Shown here: piece by piece, positions 26,582 through 34,975 of the stretch | How the letters are laid out: each line of letters begins with the position of its first letter | Position numbering within the stretch: the stretch's first letter is position 1 | DNA from: Pseudomonas sp. UBA1879 | GTDB lineage: Bacteria; Pseudomonadota; Gammaproteobacteria; Pseudomonadales; Pseudomonadaceae | Direction of reading: 5' to 3' | Assembly (NCBI RefSeq): GCF_002338065.1 | Contig: NZ_DDHJ01000018.1 | Location: 328,398-392,397, forward strand | Length of the DNA stretch: 64,000 nucleotides | Translations under genes and position numbers: made by a program | Notes under the pieces: model-generated | What the model was told of the DNA's origin: nothing | What the model saw: the letters and a program-made list of their open reading frames with translations, nothing else | Databases searched by the model: none

Positions 26582-27556
26582 ATGCTCAGTCGTATTACTC
26601 AACGCCAGTTGGAGTACTTTGTGGCTTCGGGCGAAGCGGGCAGCATCAGTGCTGCGTCGGAGCGCATTCATGTGTCGTCGCCGTCCATTTCGGCAGCGAT
26701 CACCCACATGGAGGCCGAACTGGGCATTCAACTGTTCGTCCGCCATCACGCCCAAGGCATCTCACTGACGGCGGTGGGGCGGCAGGTGATGCAAGAGGCC
26801 AAGCTGATCCTCGAACAGATGAGCAACCTCTATACCATCGCGTCGGAATCACTGAACACGGTGCGCGGGCCGTTGCGCGTCGGTTGCATGCATTCACTGG
26901 CGCCGATGATCACCCCGGAACTGGTGTTCGGTTTCGGTCGCGCCTTTCCGGGCGTACGCATCAGCCAGGTGGAAGGCGACCATGAGCAGTTGCTGGAGAA
27001 ACTGCGCAGCTCGGAAATCGACATCGCGCTGACCTACGACCTGATTGCCAGCGACGGCATCGATTTTCAGCCGCTGGCGAAGTTGCCGCCGTACGTGATG
27101 GTCGGCGAACACCACCCGCTGGCCCACCTCTCGGCGGTCGGCATCCAGGACCTCGAACCCTATCCCATGGTGCTGCTGGACATCCCGTGGAGTCGCGAAT
27201 ACTTTCTCAGCCTGTTCATCCCTGCCGGGGTCACGCCCAATATCGTGATGCGTTCCAGCAACCTGGAAACCGTGCGCGCGCTGGTCGGCAACGGCATCGG
27301 CTACAGCATCGCCAACGCCCGTCCCAAGGGCAACATTTCCCAGGATGGCAAGCGCCTGATTCGCATTCGTCTGGCGGGTGAACAACACGCCTTGCAGCTG
27401 GGCTATGCCACCGCCAGCAACGCGCAGCCGTCCCGCGTGGTTTCGGCCTTCATCGAACGCTGCCGCATGTTCGTCTCGGACCAGTACATCCCCGGCATGG
27501 CCGCCCCCAGCTTCTTCGATCCCCACGCAGTGCGAGCGCCCTCAGACGCCGAATGA
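26582..27556 (+). CDS. LysR-type regulator of the catabolic cluster
   Basis: 324-aa regulator. It has an N-terminal HTH (RQLEYFVASGEAGSISAASERIHVSSPSISAAI) and an effector-binding domain (GPLRVGCMHSLAPMITPELVFGF; IDIALTYDLIASDGIDFQPLA; SNLETVRALVGNGIGYSIANARP). Start ATG 26582 follows a GGAGGG site, whereas the longer frame from 26507 lacks one. It is positioned between two arms of the cluster, all of whose outward units carry the shared motif, making it the likely controller. Confidence 0.93.
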   Translation: MLSRITQRQLEYFVASGEAGSISAASERIHVSSPSISAAITHMEAELGIQLFVRHHAQGISLTAVGRQVMQEAKLILEQMSNLYTIASESLNTVRGPLRVGCMHSLAPMITPELVFGFGRAFPGVRISQVEGDHEQLLEKLRSSEIDIALTYDLIASDGIDFQPLAKLPPYVMVGEHHPLAHLSAVGIQDLEPYPMVLLDIPWSREYFLSLFIPAGVTPNIVMRSSNLETVRALVGNGIGYSIANARPKGNISQDGKRLIRIRLAGEQHALQLGYATASNAQPSRVVSAFIERCRMFVSDQYIPGMAAPSFFDPHAVRAPSDAE

Positions 27557-27968
27557 GCGGCGCGCACCACAGTCGATCACGCCCCAGCGCGTTCGCTGCT
27601 TCGGATTTTCTCGCCCCAGATCCAAGCCAGAAACGAATTTAACCAACGCGACCGCGCCCGCAGACTGCAGGCACAGGTTGAGCCTGATGACGACCAGGGG
27701 CGCGCCGCACCGAAAGGCAGCGCGTCTCCGATGAGGCGTCGGCTGATGCGCCAGGACGGTGCGTTCCAATGTTGGCGATTCGAGCGCGTAAACGTGTGGT
27801 TTCTCAAATCGCGCCACTGCATCGGATCTGCCTACTCACTGGTCCGGTTAATCCTAATTGACCATCTGCGCGTCTCTCGCCGAATCTCGTTTCAACGGTG
27901 CAGTCGTGAAACAGGGTCGAGTGAACGCCCGGTTGGACTTTCTGATTTTTTTGTTGAGCGCGGCGACG
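27557..27968. promoter_or_regulatory. Intergenic region before the ABC-fusion operon
   Basis: 412 bp with no convincing gene between the LysR stop and the ABC-fusion ATG. Short frames here are in poor contexts. It contains cluster motif copy 3 at 27843-27859, so it probably carries the promoter of the downstream operon. Confidence 0.55.
27843..27859 (+). promoter_or_regulatory. Cluster motif copy 3 (upstream of ABC operon)
   Basis: TCCGGTTAATCCTAATT on the plus strand, oriented towards the downstream operon, 109 bp before its start. It matches copies 1 and 2 at 12 of 17 positions including all of CGGTT and TCCTAA. Confidence 0.5.
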
Positions 27969-29492
27969 ATGACATTCGACTGGAATTACATGTTTGGTTT
28001 GCTTTTCGACGCCGAGTTCTGGCGGGCGACCTGGACCGTCATCAAGCTGAGCTTCGTGACCTGGCTCTTGAGCATCGGTCTCGGGTTTTTCGTGGCGCTG
28101 GCCAAACAGTCAAGACGCCCGTTGCTCAGTGCCCCCGCCCGCGCTTACATCTGGCTGTTTCGCAGTGTGCCGCTGCTGGTGCTGCTGATCTTCGTCTACA
28201 ACATCCCTCAAGCGTTTCCTTCGGCCTCGGTGGTACTGGGCGACCCGTTCTGGGCCGGCTTGCTGGCGATGGTGATGTGTGAGACCGCCTATGTGGCGGA
28301 AATCCATCGCGGCGGCCTGCTGTCGATCCACAAGGGGCAGACCGAGGCGGCGAGGGCGTTGGGCCTGCGCTTTCTCGGCACCCAATGGCGCGTGGTGATC
28401 CCCCAGGCGTTGCGGGTGGCGCTGCCATCGCTGGCCAACGAATACATCTCCATCGTCAAGCTCAGCTCGCTGGTGTCGGTCATCTCCCTGACCGAAATCC
28501 TCATGGTCGGCCAGCGCCTGTACTCGCAGAATTTCCTGGTGATGGAGACGATGGCGGCGGTGGCGTTCTATTACGTGTTGATCGTCACCGTGTTCGACTT
28601 CCTCCTCAAGCGTCTGGAGACGTACCTCGACGTCAACCAGCGCAACGTGTCCCGCGTCCCCGATGCCGCCGTCCTGGCCCTCGCCACGCAACAGCGTGAG
28701 GCGGTGCAGCGCCCGGCCGTCACGGGCCTGCAAGCCCCGGCCTTGCAGGCCAACCGTCTGCACAAGGCTTATAACGATGTGGAAGTGCTGGGCGCAGTCA
28801 GCCTGAAGATTCAGCCGGGCGAAGTGGTGTCGGTGATCGGGCCCTCCGGCTCCGGCAAGACCACGTTGATTCGTCTGCTCAATGGTCTGGAGCAGATCGA
28901 CAACGGCGACATTCAGATCAACGGGCGGCCGTTCATTCACCTGAACAAACAGGGCGCGCAAAAGCCGCACTACGTCGAACACGCCGAACACCGGCTGAAC
29001 ATCGGCATGGTGTTCCAGAGCTTCAATCTGTTCCCGCACCTGACCGTGCTCGACAACCTGCTCATGGCGCCGCGTTATCACCGCCTGGGTCGTCTGGACG
29101 ATCTCAAGCAACAGGCCTACGCGTTGCTGCACAAGGTCGGCATGCTCGACCACGCCTGGAAATACCCGAGTCAGTTGTCCGGGGGGCAGCAGCAGCGCGT
29201 GGCGATTGCCCGGGCCTTGATGATGCGCCCGCAGATCATGCTGTTCGACGAGCCGACTTCGGCGCTCGATCCGGAGAAAGTCAACGAGGTGTTGCAGGTC
29301 ATCGAAGCCCTCGCGCAAGACGGCATCACCATGGTGATCGTCACCCACGAAATGAACTTCGCCTTCAAGGTGTCCGACCGCATCGTCTTCATGGAGAAGG
29401 GCCGCGTGGTGTGCGACGACGCGCCTGACAGGTTGCGCAACGGCCATAACCCACGCGTCGAGGCCTTCCTCAAGGATGTCTCGCTGGCGTGA
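27969..29492 (+). CDS. Amino-acid ABC importer, permease-ATPase fusion
   Basis: 507-aa fusion. Residues about 1-230 are a HisM-type permease (WRATWTVIKLSFVTWLLSIG; FRSVPLLVLLIFVYNIPQAF; EAA loop KGQTEAARALGLRFLGTQ; ANEYISIVKLSSLVSVISLTEI). After a linker (230-255) comes the ATPase, with [53 protein letters not shown] and VTHEMNFA. The frame is continuous with no junction stop. ATG 27969 is preferred to 27858 as it begins the permease. Only one permease type is encoded, so it may homodimerise. The cognate binding protein gene is two genes downstream. Confidence 0.92.
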   Translation: MTFDWNYMFGLLFDAEFWRATWTVIKLSFVTWLLSIGLGFFVALAKQSRRPLLSAPARAYIWLFRSVPLLVLLIFVYNIPQAFPSASVVLGDPFWAGLLAMVMCETAYVAEIHRGGLLSIHKGQTEAARALGLRFLGTQWRVVIPQALRVALPSLANEYISIVKLSSLVSVISLTEILMVGQRLYSQNFLVMETMAAVAFYYVLIVTVFDFLLKRLETYLDVNQRNVSRVPDAAVLALATQQREAVQRPAVTGLQAPALQANRLHKAYNDVEVLGAVSLKIQPGEVVSVIGPSGSGKTTLIRLLNGLEQIDNGDIQINGRPFIHLNKQGAQKPHYVEHAEHRLNIGMVFQSFNLFPHLTVLDNLLMAPRYHRLGRLDDLKQQAYALLHKVGMLDHAWKYPSQLSGGQQQRVAIARALMMRPQIMLFDEPTSALDPEKVNEVLQVIEALAQDGITMVIVTHEMNFAFKVSDRIVFMEKGRVVCDDAPDRLRNGHNPRVEAFLKDVSLA

Positions 29493-29527
29493 TCCCCATC
29501 GTCCCGTTTGAGAAAAAAGGTAAGCAT

Positions 29528-30400
29528 ATGATCGAGCAAGCGCAGATTGAGCAGTTCCACCGCGACGGCGTTCTGGTGGTGGAAGGCGTACTCTCGGCAG
29601 ACGAAGTGGCGGCGTTGCAGCATGACTTCGACCAATGGGTGGAAGAGAGCCGCCAACACGCGCAAGGCTGGGGCGAAACCCTCGACGGTCGGGCGCGTTT
29701 CGACCTCGAAGGCGACCACCGCGCCGATCACCCGTCGCTGCGCCGGGTCAGTTCGCCCACGGAGATTTCGTCTGCTTATTATCAGGCCGCACTGCAATCA
29801 CGCATGGCGCAGATCGCCGCACAGTTGATCGGCGGCAACGGCGCGCGTTTTCACCACAGCAAGATCAATTCGAAACTGCCCCACACCGCGACCCAGGTGA
29901 AGTGGCACCAGGACTTTCTGTTCACGCCCCACAGCAACGACGACATTGTCACCGCGTTGCTGATGGTGAGTGAGGTGACCCCGGAAAACGGACCGTTGAA
30001 CGTCATCCCCGGCAGTCACACAGGGCCGCTCTGGTCCCATTGGCACGACCAGCGTTTCACCGGTGCCGTGGACGACGCGGTCGTCGAAGAGCACTGTCAG
30101 GCGCCCGTGGCCTGCTTCGGCCCGGCCGGTTCCGTGTGCTTCATGCACACGCGGCTGCTTCACGCTTCAAGCCCTAACGAGACCGAACTGCCGCGCACCC
30201 TGTTCATCGGCGTGTACGCCGCCGAAGACGCGTTGCCATTCGGCGAAAACCCTCTGCCCAGTGAGCACGCCGGCCTGATGGTGGCCGGTCAGGAAAGTGG
30301 CCTGGTGCGTTCTACGGCGAACCACATGCGCTTGCCGCAGAAGCCCCGGGGTGCCTCTTTCTTCGTGCAACAGGCCGGGCAAGACCGAGCCACTGCCTAA
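29528..30400 (+). CDS. Phytanoyl-CoA dioxygenase (PhyH) family Fe(II)/2-oxoglutarate oxygenase
   Basis: 290-aa non-haem iron oxygenase. It begins with the typical FHRDGVLVVEGVLSADEVAALQHDF. The iron site is visible as the His-x-Asp in VKWHQDFLF and the distal His in MHTRLLHASSPN. The 2-oxoglutarate Arg is expected in the ELPRTLFIGVY segment. GPLNVIPGSH is also conserved. Start ATG 29528 follows AAAAGG. It probably hydroxylates the imported substrate, as the gene lies between the importer genes in one operon. Confidence 0.92.
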   Translation: MIEQAQIEQFHRDGVLVVEGVLSADEVAALQHDFDQWVEESRQHAQGWGETLDGRARFDLEGDHRADHPSLRRVSSPTEISSAYYQAALQSRMAQIAAQLIGGNGARFHHSKINSKLPHTATQVKWHQDFLFTPHSNDDIVTALLMVSEVTPENGPLNVIPGSHTGPLWSHWHDQRFTGAVDDAVVEEHCQAPVACFGPAGSVCFMHTRLLHASSPNETELPRTLFIGVYAAEDALPFGENPLPSEHAGLMVAGQESGLVRSTANHMRLPQKPRGASFFVQQAGQDRATA

Positions 30401-30427
30401 CTTCTCTCAACCTTGCGGGGATTCACC

Positions 30428-31261
30428 ATGACAGCGTTGCACCAGATTGTTCGCCCTATTGCCCTGAGCCTGGTTGGCGCAGCGCTTGCGATGACCTCGC
30501 TGGCGGCCTCGGCCTTCCAGCAGGACGGCAAAATCATCGCCGGTTCCGATGTGACGTTCTTCCCCTATGAGTACATGGACAACAACCGTCCGGCAGGCTT
30601 TGACATCGAGCTGATGGACGGCCTGGGCAAGGTCATGGGGCGCAAGGTAGACACCGTCGACACGCGCTTCCCGAACCTGATCACCGGTCTGCAAGGCGGC
30701 CGCTTCGATGTCGTCAACTCGTCGATGTACATCACCGCCGAGCGAGTGAAAGTCATCGACATGATCCCTTACTTGAAGAGCGGGGAATCGATCCTGGCAG
30801 TCAAGGGCAGCACATACCAGCCCAAGCGCCCGGAAGACTTCTGCGGCCACAAGATCGGCTCCATGGCGGCCACCTCCTGGCTGCAACAGATGCACAAACT
30901 CTCCGATGAATATTGCGTAAAAAACGGTCTGCAGCCGATCGCGATCAGCGAATACGCCACCGATCCGCAAACCACACAGGCGATGTTGGCCCACGCGGTG
31001 GAAGCGCAAATCACCGACGCCGCCGTGGCCCGTGGCGTGGTCGACAAGCTGGGCAGCCGCGTGGTGATTTCCTCCGACAGCCTGATCTATCCGGTGCTGA
31101 ACGGCTTCGGCGTGAAGAAGGGCAATGACGCGGTCAAGACAGCGTTGGTCGATGCCTTGGCCAAATATCGCGCCACCCCGGAATACGCAGCGCTGTTGAA
31201 GAAGTACAACTTTGAAGCCGCGACCGAAGAAGACATTGCGGCGCTGATGCCGAAACCCTGA
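30428..31261 (+). CDS. Amino-acid-type ABC transporter substrate-binding protein
   Basis: 277-aa periplasmic binding protein. It has a signal peptide to about residue 27 (LAASA-F), then the SBP_bac_3 signatures GSDVTFFPYEYMDNNRPAGFDIELMDGLG, RFPNLITGLQGGRFDVVNSSMYITAER and EDFCGHKIGSMAATSW. Cys residues at FCGHK and EYCVKN could form a disulfide. It is 27 bp after the oxygenase stop, with an AGCTTGCGG-poor but adequate ribosome context. It supplies the fusion transporter. Confidence 0.93.
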   Translation: MTALHQIVRPIALSLVGAALAMTSLAASAFQQDGKIIAGSDVTFFPYEYMDNNRPAGFDIELMDGLGKVMGRKVDTVDTRFPNLITGLQGGRFDVVNSSMYITAERVKVIDMIPYLKSGESILAVKGSTYQPKRPEDFCGHKIGSMAATSWLQQMHKLSDEYCVKNGLQPIAISEYATDPQTTQAMLAHAVEAQITDAAVARGVVDKLGSRVVISSDSLIYPVLNGFGVKKGNDAVKTALVDALAKYRATPEYAALLKKYNFEAATEEDIAALMPKP

Positions 31262-31322
31262 CACCCGCCTGTCACGTGTGCCGCATCCCTGGGTGGGGCC
31301 ATGCCCTGTGGAGACCTGATTC

Positions 31323-32054
31323 ATGGCGTTATCACTCGAAGAGCAGGCACGCATCGATCTGGCTGCGACCTTTCGCATCGTCGCCCATCTGGGCATGCAC
31401 GAAGCGGTCGCCAACCATTTCAGCGCTGCCGTCTCCGCCGATGGCAAGCAATTCCTGATCAACCCGAAGTGGAAACACTTCTCCCGTATCCGCGCCAGCG
31501 ACTTGTTGCTGCTGAACGCCGATGACCCGGCCGGCGCCGATCATCCCGAAGTCGACGCCACCGCGTGGTCGATTCACGGACAGATTCATCAGCGTCTGCC
31601 GGACGCCCGCGCGGTGCTGCACCTGCACCCGGTCTACACCACCGCCGTGGCCTGCCTGGCCCAACCCAAGGTGCCGCCCATCGACCAAAACACCGCGCGC
31701 TATTTCAACCGCATTGCGGTAGATGACCTGTACGGCGGCATGGCCGACACCGAAGCCGAAGGCGCGCGCCTGGCCGGGATGCTCGACGGAAAACGCCGTC
31801 TGCTCATGGGCAACCACGGCGTGATGGTCATCGCGCCAACCATCGGCGAAGCGTTCGACGACATCTGGACCCTGGAACGCGCCTGCCAGATCTACGTCAC
31901 CGCGCTGTCGACCGGCCAGCCGCTGCGCGTGCTGTCGGATGACGTGGCAGAGAAAACCGCGAAGGGCTGGGAGAAAATCACCGATTTTTCACGTCGGCAT
32001 TTTGAAGAGATGAAGGCGTTAATGATTGAACAGGATGGATCGTTAGTCGACTGA
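31323..32054 (+). CDS. Class II aldolase/adducin-family protein
   Basis: 243-aa zinc-dependent aldolase-like enzyme. The metal site is HLHPVYT (two His) with a further His in GNHGVMV. Other family blocks are LGMHEAVANHFSAAVSADG, INPKWKHFSRIRASDLLLL and the acid/base Glu expected around the EVDATAWSIHGQIH segment. Fungal and bacterial relatives act as fuculose-phosphate or decarboxylase-type enzymes. Being last in the operon, it may cleave or decarboxylate the oxidised product. The REP array begins 15 bp later. Confidence 0.9.
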   Translation: MALSLEEQARIDLAATFRIVAHLGMHEAVANHFSAAVSADGKQFLINPKWKHFSRIRASDLLLLNADDPAGADHPEVDATAWSIHGQIHQRLPDARAVLHLHPVYTTAVACLAQPKVPPIDQNTARYFNRIAVDDLYGGMADTEAEGARLAGMLDGKRRLLMGNHGVMVIAPTIGEAFDDIWTLERACQIYVTALSTGQPLRVLSDDVAEKTAKGWEKITDFSRRHFEEMKALMIEQDGSLVD

Positions 32055-32068
32055 CGCCTGTAGTGCGC

Positions 32069-32404
32069 CTTCGCGGCCGTCGTACCTCCGGCGGCTCCTG
32101 TACGATCGTGGTGTGGTCGGTTTCAATGCTCCAATCAGGCGGACAACGCCTCGCGGAGTTCCAGGACGCCAACAATCCCCGTAGGAGCCGCCGGAGGCAC
32201 GACGGCAGCGAGGCGGTGTGTCAGTCAACACCCCGTCGCCTGATAAACCGCTTCGCGGCCGTCGTACCTCCGGCGGCTCCTACACGATCGCGTTGTATTC
32301 GGTTCAATGCTCCAATCAGGCGGACAACACCTCGCGGAGTTCCAGGACGCCAACAATCCCCGTAGGAGCCGCCGGAGGCACGACGGCAGCGAGGCGGTGT
32401 GTCA
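32069..32404. repeat. REP/REPIN array 1, two 182-bp units
   Basis: Two near-identical tandem units (182-bp period; start of homologous block at 32071 and 32253). Each has an inverted REP (TCGCGGCCGTCGTACCTCC...) and about 75 bp later a direct REP (GTAGGAGCCGCCGGAGGC...), which can pair into one long hairpin. The array lies between convergent genes (aldolase and M20 peptidase), the usual site for Pseudomonas REP elements, and may act as a transcript end or gyrase site. It accounts for the whole 32055-32477 gap. Confidence 0.9.
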
Positions 32405-32477
32405 GTCAATTCATCCCTCACTGACTCACTGCGTCCGCTGGATCGCCATCCCCCGGTCGAACCCGAAAGCTACAAGC

Positions 32478-34217
32478 TCACAATGTTGGTAATTGCCCGA
32501 TCCGCCCGAACATTTCGGTCACGATCTGCAAGTCCAGCAAGAACTGCTCGGTGGTCTTGAATTCGCTGTCGGTGTGGCCGGTGTATTTGACGTCGGGCCG
32601 GGCCAGGCCGAACTGCACACCGTTGGGGAGTTCATGGACCGACGTGGCGCCAGCGGACGTGCCGAAGGTGTGTGGCATGTTCAGGTTTTCACTGGCCACG
32701 GCCAGCAGCGCCTTGACCCATTCGCCTTCCGGATTGCGGTACATCGGTTCGGCAATCGACACGTCGAACGCCGGGGTGATGTGCCCACTTTGGGTCCAGG
32801 CGTCGAGCTTCTTGGCGATGTCAGCCTTGAGCGCCTCCGGCGACTTGCCTTTTGGCACGCGCAGGTTGACCGCGAGTTTGAACGCTTTGTCATCCTGGGC
32901 CACGTAGGTCAGCGACGCGGTCAGCGGGCCCATGAAAGCATCGGAAAACCCCACGCCCAGTTTGCTGCCAAGGTAATCCAGCCCCCAGTTGTCCGCCGCG
33001 TAGCGGGCCGCGTCAGTGATCGCGTTGTGCTTGAGCGCGACCTTGCCATCGAGGCTGTTGATGAAACCCAGCATCCGCGCCACCGGGTTGACCCCTGATT
33101 GCGGCTCGGAGGAGTGCGCCGACACGCCGGACACGGTGAGGGTGACGCCCTTGCCCTCGACCTTGGCCGCGATGTCGAAGTTGCCGCCGTTGTGCTGCAC
33201 GTAATCGACACCGGCCTTTTGCAGGTCAGCCGCCAAGGCTTCGGGCTGGTCGGTCACGAAGGTGGCCACCGAACGCGATGGAATCTGGTTGGTCGCCATG
33301 CCGCCGGTCATCGACGTCACCTCGGCGCCTTGACCCTCGGCGGCGCGGCGCGCAAAGGTCGCCATCACCGTGCCGTAGCCTTTCTCGGCGATGACCACCG
33401 GGTAACTGCCGTCCAGCGCCAGGTTGTAATCGGGCACCGGATTGCGCTCGAAGTAATAGGGAATTGCGTCGCCTGCGGTTTCTTCGGTGGTGTCGACCAG
33501 CAGCTTGAACGTGCGCGCCAGTGGCAGCTTTTCTTCCTTGATGACCTTCATCGCGTACAACGCCACGACGATGCCGTTCTTGTCGTCCTCAGTGCCTCGG
33601 CCATACATGCGATCGCCGATCAGCGTGACCTTGAACGGGTCGAGGTGCGTGCCGTCCTCCAGCACCCAGTTCTCCGGCGTCACCGGCACCACGTCGGCGT
33701 GGGCGTGAATCCCGACCACTTCCTTGCCCGTACCGCCGAGGGTGATTTCGTAGACCCGGTTGTCGATGTTGCGGAAGCTCAGGCCGAAGGACTCCGCGAG
33801 GCTTTTGATCTTCTCGGCGATCTTGATGAATTCAGGGTTCTCGTGCTGGGGCACGCCGTCCTTGCGCACGGTGGGGATCGCCACCAGTTCACGCAACGTC
33901 TCGGTCGCCGCCGCGCCATATTTCGCGCGGGCGTACAGACCGAGAAGACGGTGAATCTCGTTCTGCTGCTCGGCGCTCAGCGGTTTTTCGTCGAGAAAAG
34001 CAGTGATGGCAGGGATCAATTTGTCGGTTTTGGCGAGCTCGCTTTTGCCGACGCGGTCGAGAAATTGCCTGAAGTTCTTGACCGACACGCCATTGACCGA
34101 CGCCAGAATCGCCGTGCCCTGCTGGGCGGTGAGGTTGGCATGCGCGTACGAGGCAAACGTCGAAAGGCTGGCCAGCATCAAGGTGGCGGTTGCGAGTTTC
34201 TTGAAAGGCACATTCAT
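32478..34217 (-). CDS. Periplasmic M20-family dipeptidase (PepV-like)
   Basis: 579-aa zinc peptidase. A signal peptide covers about residues 1-28 (SYAHA-N). After a helical N-terminal part, the M20 metal motifs appear: GIHAHADVVP, GRGTEDDKNG, LLVDTTEETAG, ALDGSYP and the C-terminal HTDSEF. The lid/dimer domain lies in the middle (SMTGGMATNQIPSRS). ATG 34217 begins the signal peptide; the longer frame to 34283 is unneeded. It probably hydrolyses dipeptides or N-acyl amino acids in the envelope. It is monocistronic and flanked by REP arrays on both sides. Confidence 0.92.
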   Translation of the reverse strand: MNVPFKKLATATLMLASLSTFASYAHANLTAQQGTAILASVNGVSVKNFRQFLDRVGKSELAKTDKLIPAITAFLDEKPLSAEQQNEIHRLLGLYARAKYGAAATETLRELVAIPTVRKDGVPQHENPEFIKIAEKIKSLAESFGLSFRNIDNRVYEITLGGTGKEVVGIHAHADVVPVTPENWVLEDGTHLDPFKVTLIGDRMYGRGTEDDKNGIVVALYAMKVIKEEKLPLARTFKLLVDTTEETAGDAIPYYFERNPVPDYNLALDGSYPVVIAEKGYGTVMATFARRAAEGQGAEVTSMTGGMATNQIPSRSVATFVTDQPEALAADLQKAGVDYVQHNGGNFDIAAKVEGKGVTLTVSGVSAHSSEPQSGVNPVARMLGFINSLDGKVALKHNAITDAARYAADNWGLDYLGSKLGVGFSDAFMGPLTASLTYVAQDDKAFKLAVNLRVPKGKSPEALKADIAKKLDAWTQSGHITPAFDVSIAEPMYRNPEGEWVKALLAVASENLNMPHTFGTSAGATSVHELPNGVQFGLARPDVKYTGHTDSEFKTTEQFLLDLQIVTEMFGRIGQLPTL

Positions 34218-34417
34218 TGCGAGGGCATTCCTTTGCAGGCGGTCTGAGAAGATTTCTGATCGTTCGATCAGAACGGCCTGCACGCTAACACCGTGAGGAG
34301 GGTGAGAAAACCTCTGTGAGAAGATGTGTCGCGATGCCGGGAAGAAGTGGCGCAGATTTGCAATTGGGTGAAAGTGGGATGCGCTGCGGTGGCCATCGGG
34401 TCTATGCCTGATAAACC

Positions 34418-34940
34418 GCTTCGCGGCCGTCGTGCCTCCGGCGGCTCCTACACGATCGCGGTGTGGTCGGTTCCAATGCCCGAATCAGGCGGACGGCGGT
34501 TCGTGGGTTATCAATACGCCGACAATCCCCGTAGGAGCTGCCGGAGGCACGACGGCCGCGAGGGGGAGGGTCAGTCAACATCGTGTCGCCTGATAAAACG
34601 CTTCGCGGCCGTCGTGCCTCCGGCGGCTCCTACATGATGATGAAGGGGGTCAATACCATCGTCTCAATCAGGCGGACAGCAGTTCGCGGATTTCCTATAC
34701 GCCGAAAAACCCCGTAGGAGCCGCCGCAGGCACGACGGCCGCGAGGGGGAGGGTCAGTCAACATCGTGTCGCCTGATAAACCGCTTCGCGACCGTCGTGC
34801 CTCCGGCGGCTCCTACATGATCTCGAAGGGGGTCAATGCCATTGTCTCAATCAGGCGGACAGCAGTTCGCGGATTTCCTATACGCCGACAATCCCCGTAG
34901 GAGCCGCCGGAGGCACGACGGCCGCGAGGCGGTAGGTCAG
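34418..34940. repeat. REP/REPIN array 2, three ~182-bp units
   Basis: Three tandem units (period 182-183 bp; homologous blocks at 34421, 34603, 34786). Each has an inverted REP followed about 75 bp later by a direct REP, with the same CAATCAGGCGGA spacer as array 1. It fills most of the 34218-34975 gap between proP and the peptidase gene, both on the minus strand, and therefore lies in the peptidase 5' region. The promoter of the peptidase would be in 34218-34417. Confidence 0.9.
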
Positions 34941-34975
34941 CCGACATCGCGTCGCCTGACTCGCCGCATTCCGCG

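Noticed and set aside
33099..34247. 382-codon plus-strand frame over the M20 peptidase
   Set aside because: Antisense shadow (His/Arg/Val/Gly-rich) of a gene with clear catalytic motifs on the other strand.
32069..34940. Possible CRISPR array because of regular repeats
   Set aside because: Repeats are long inverted REP pairs, spacers are themselves homologous, the period is 182 bp and no cas genes are present.
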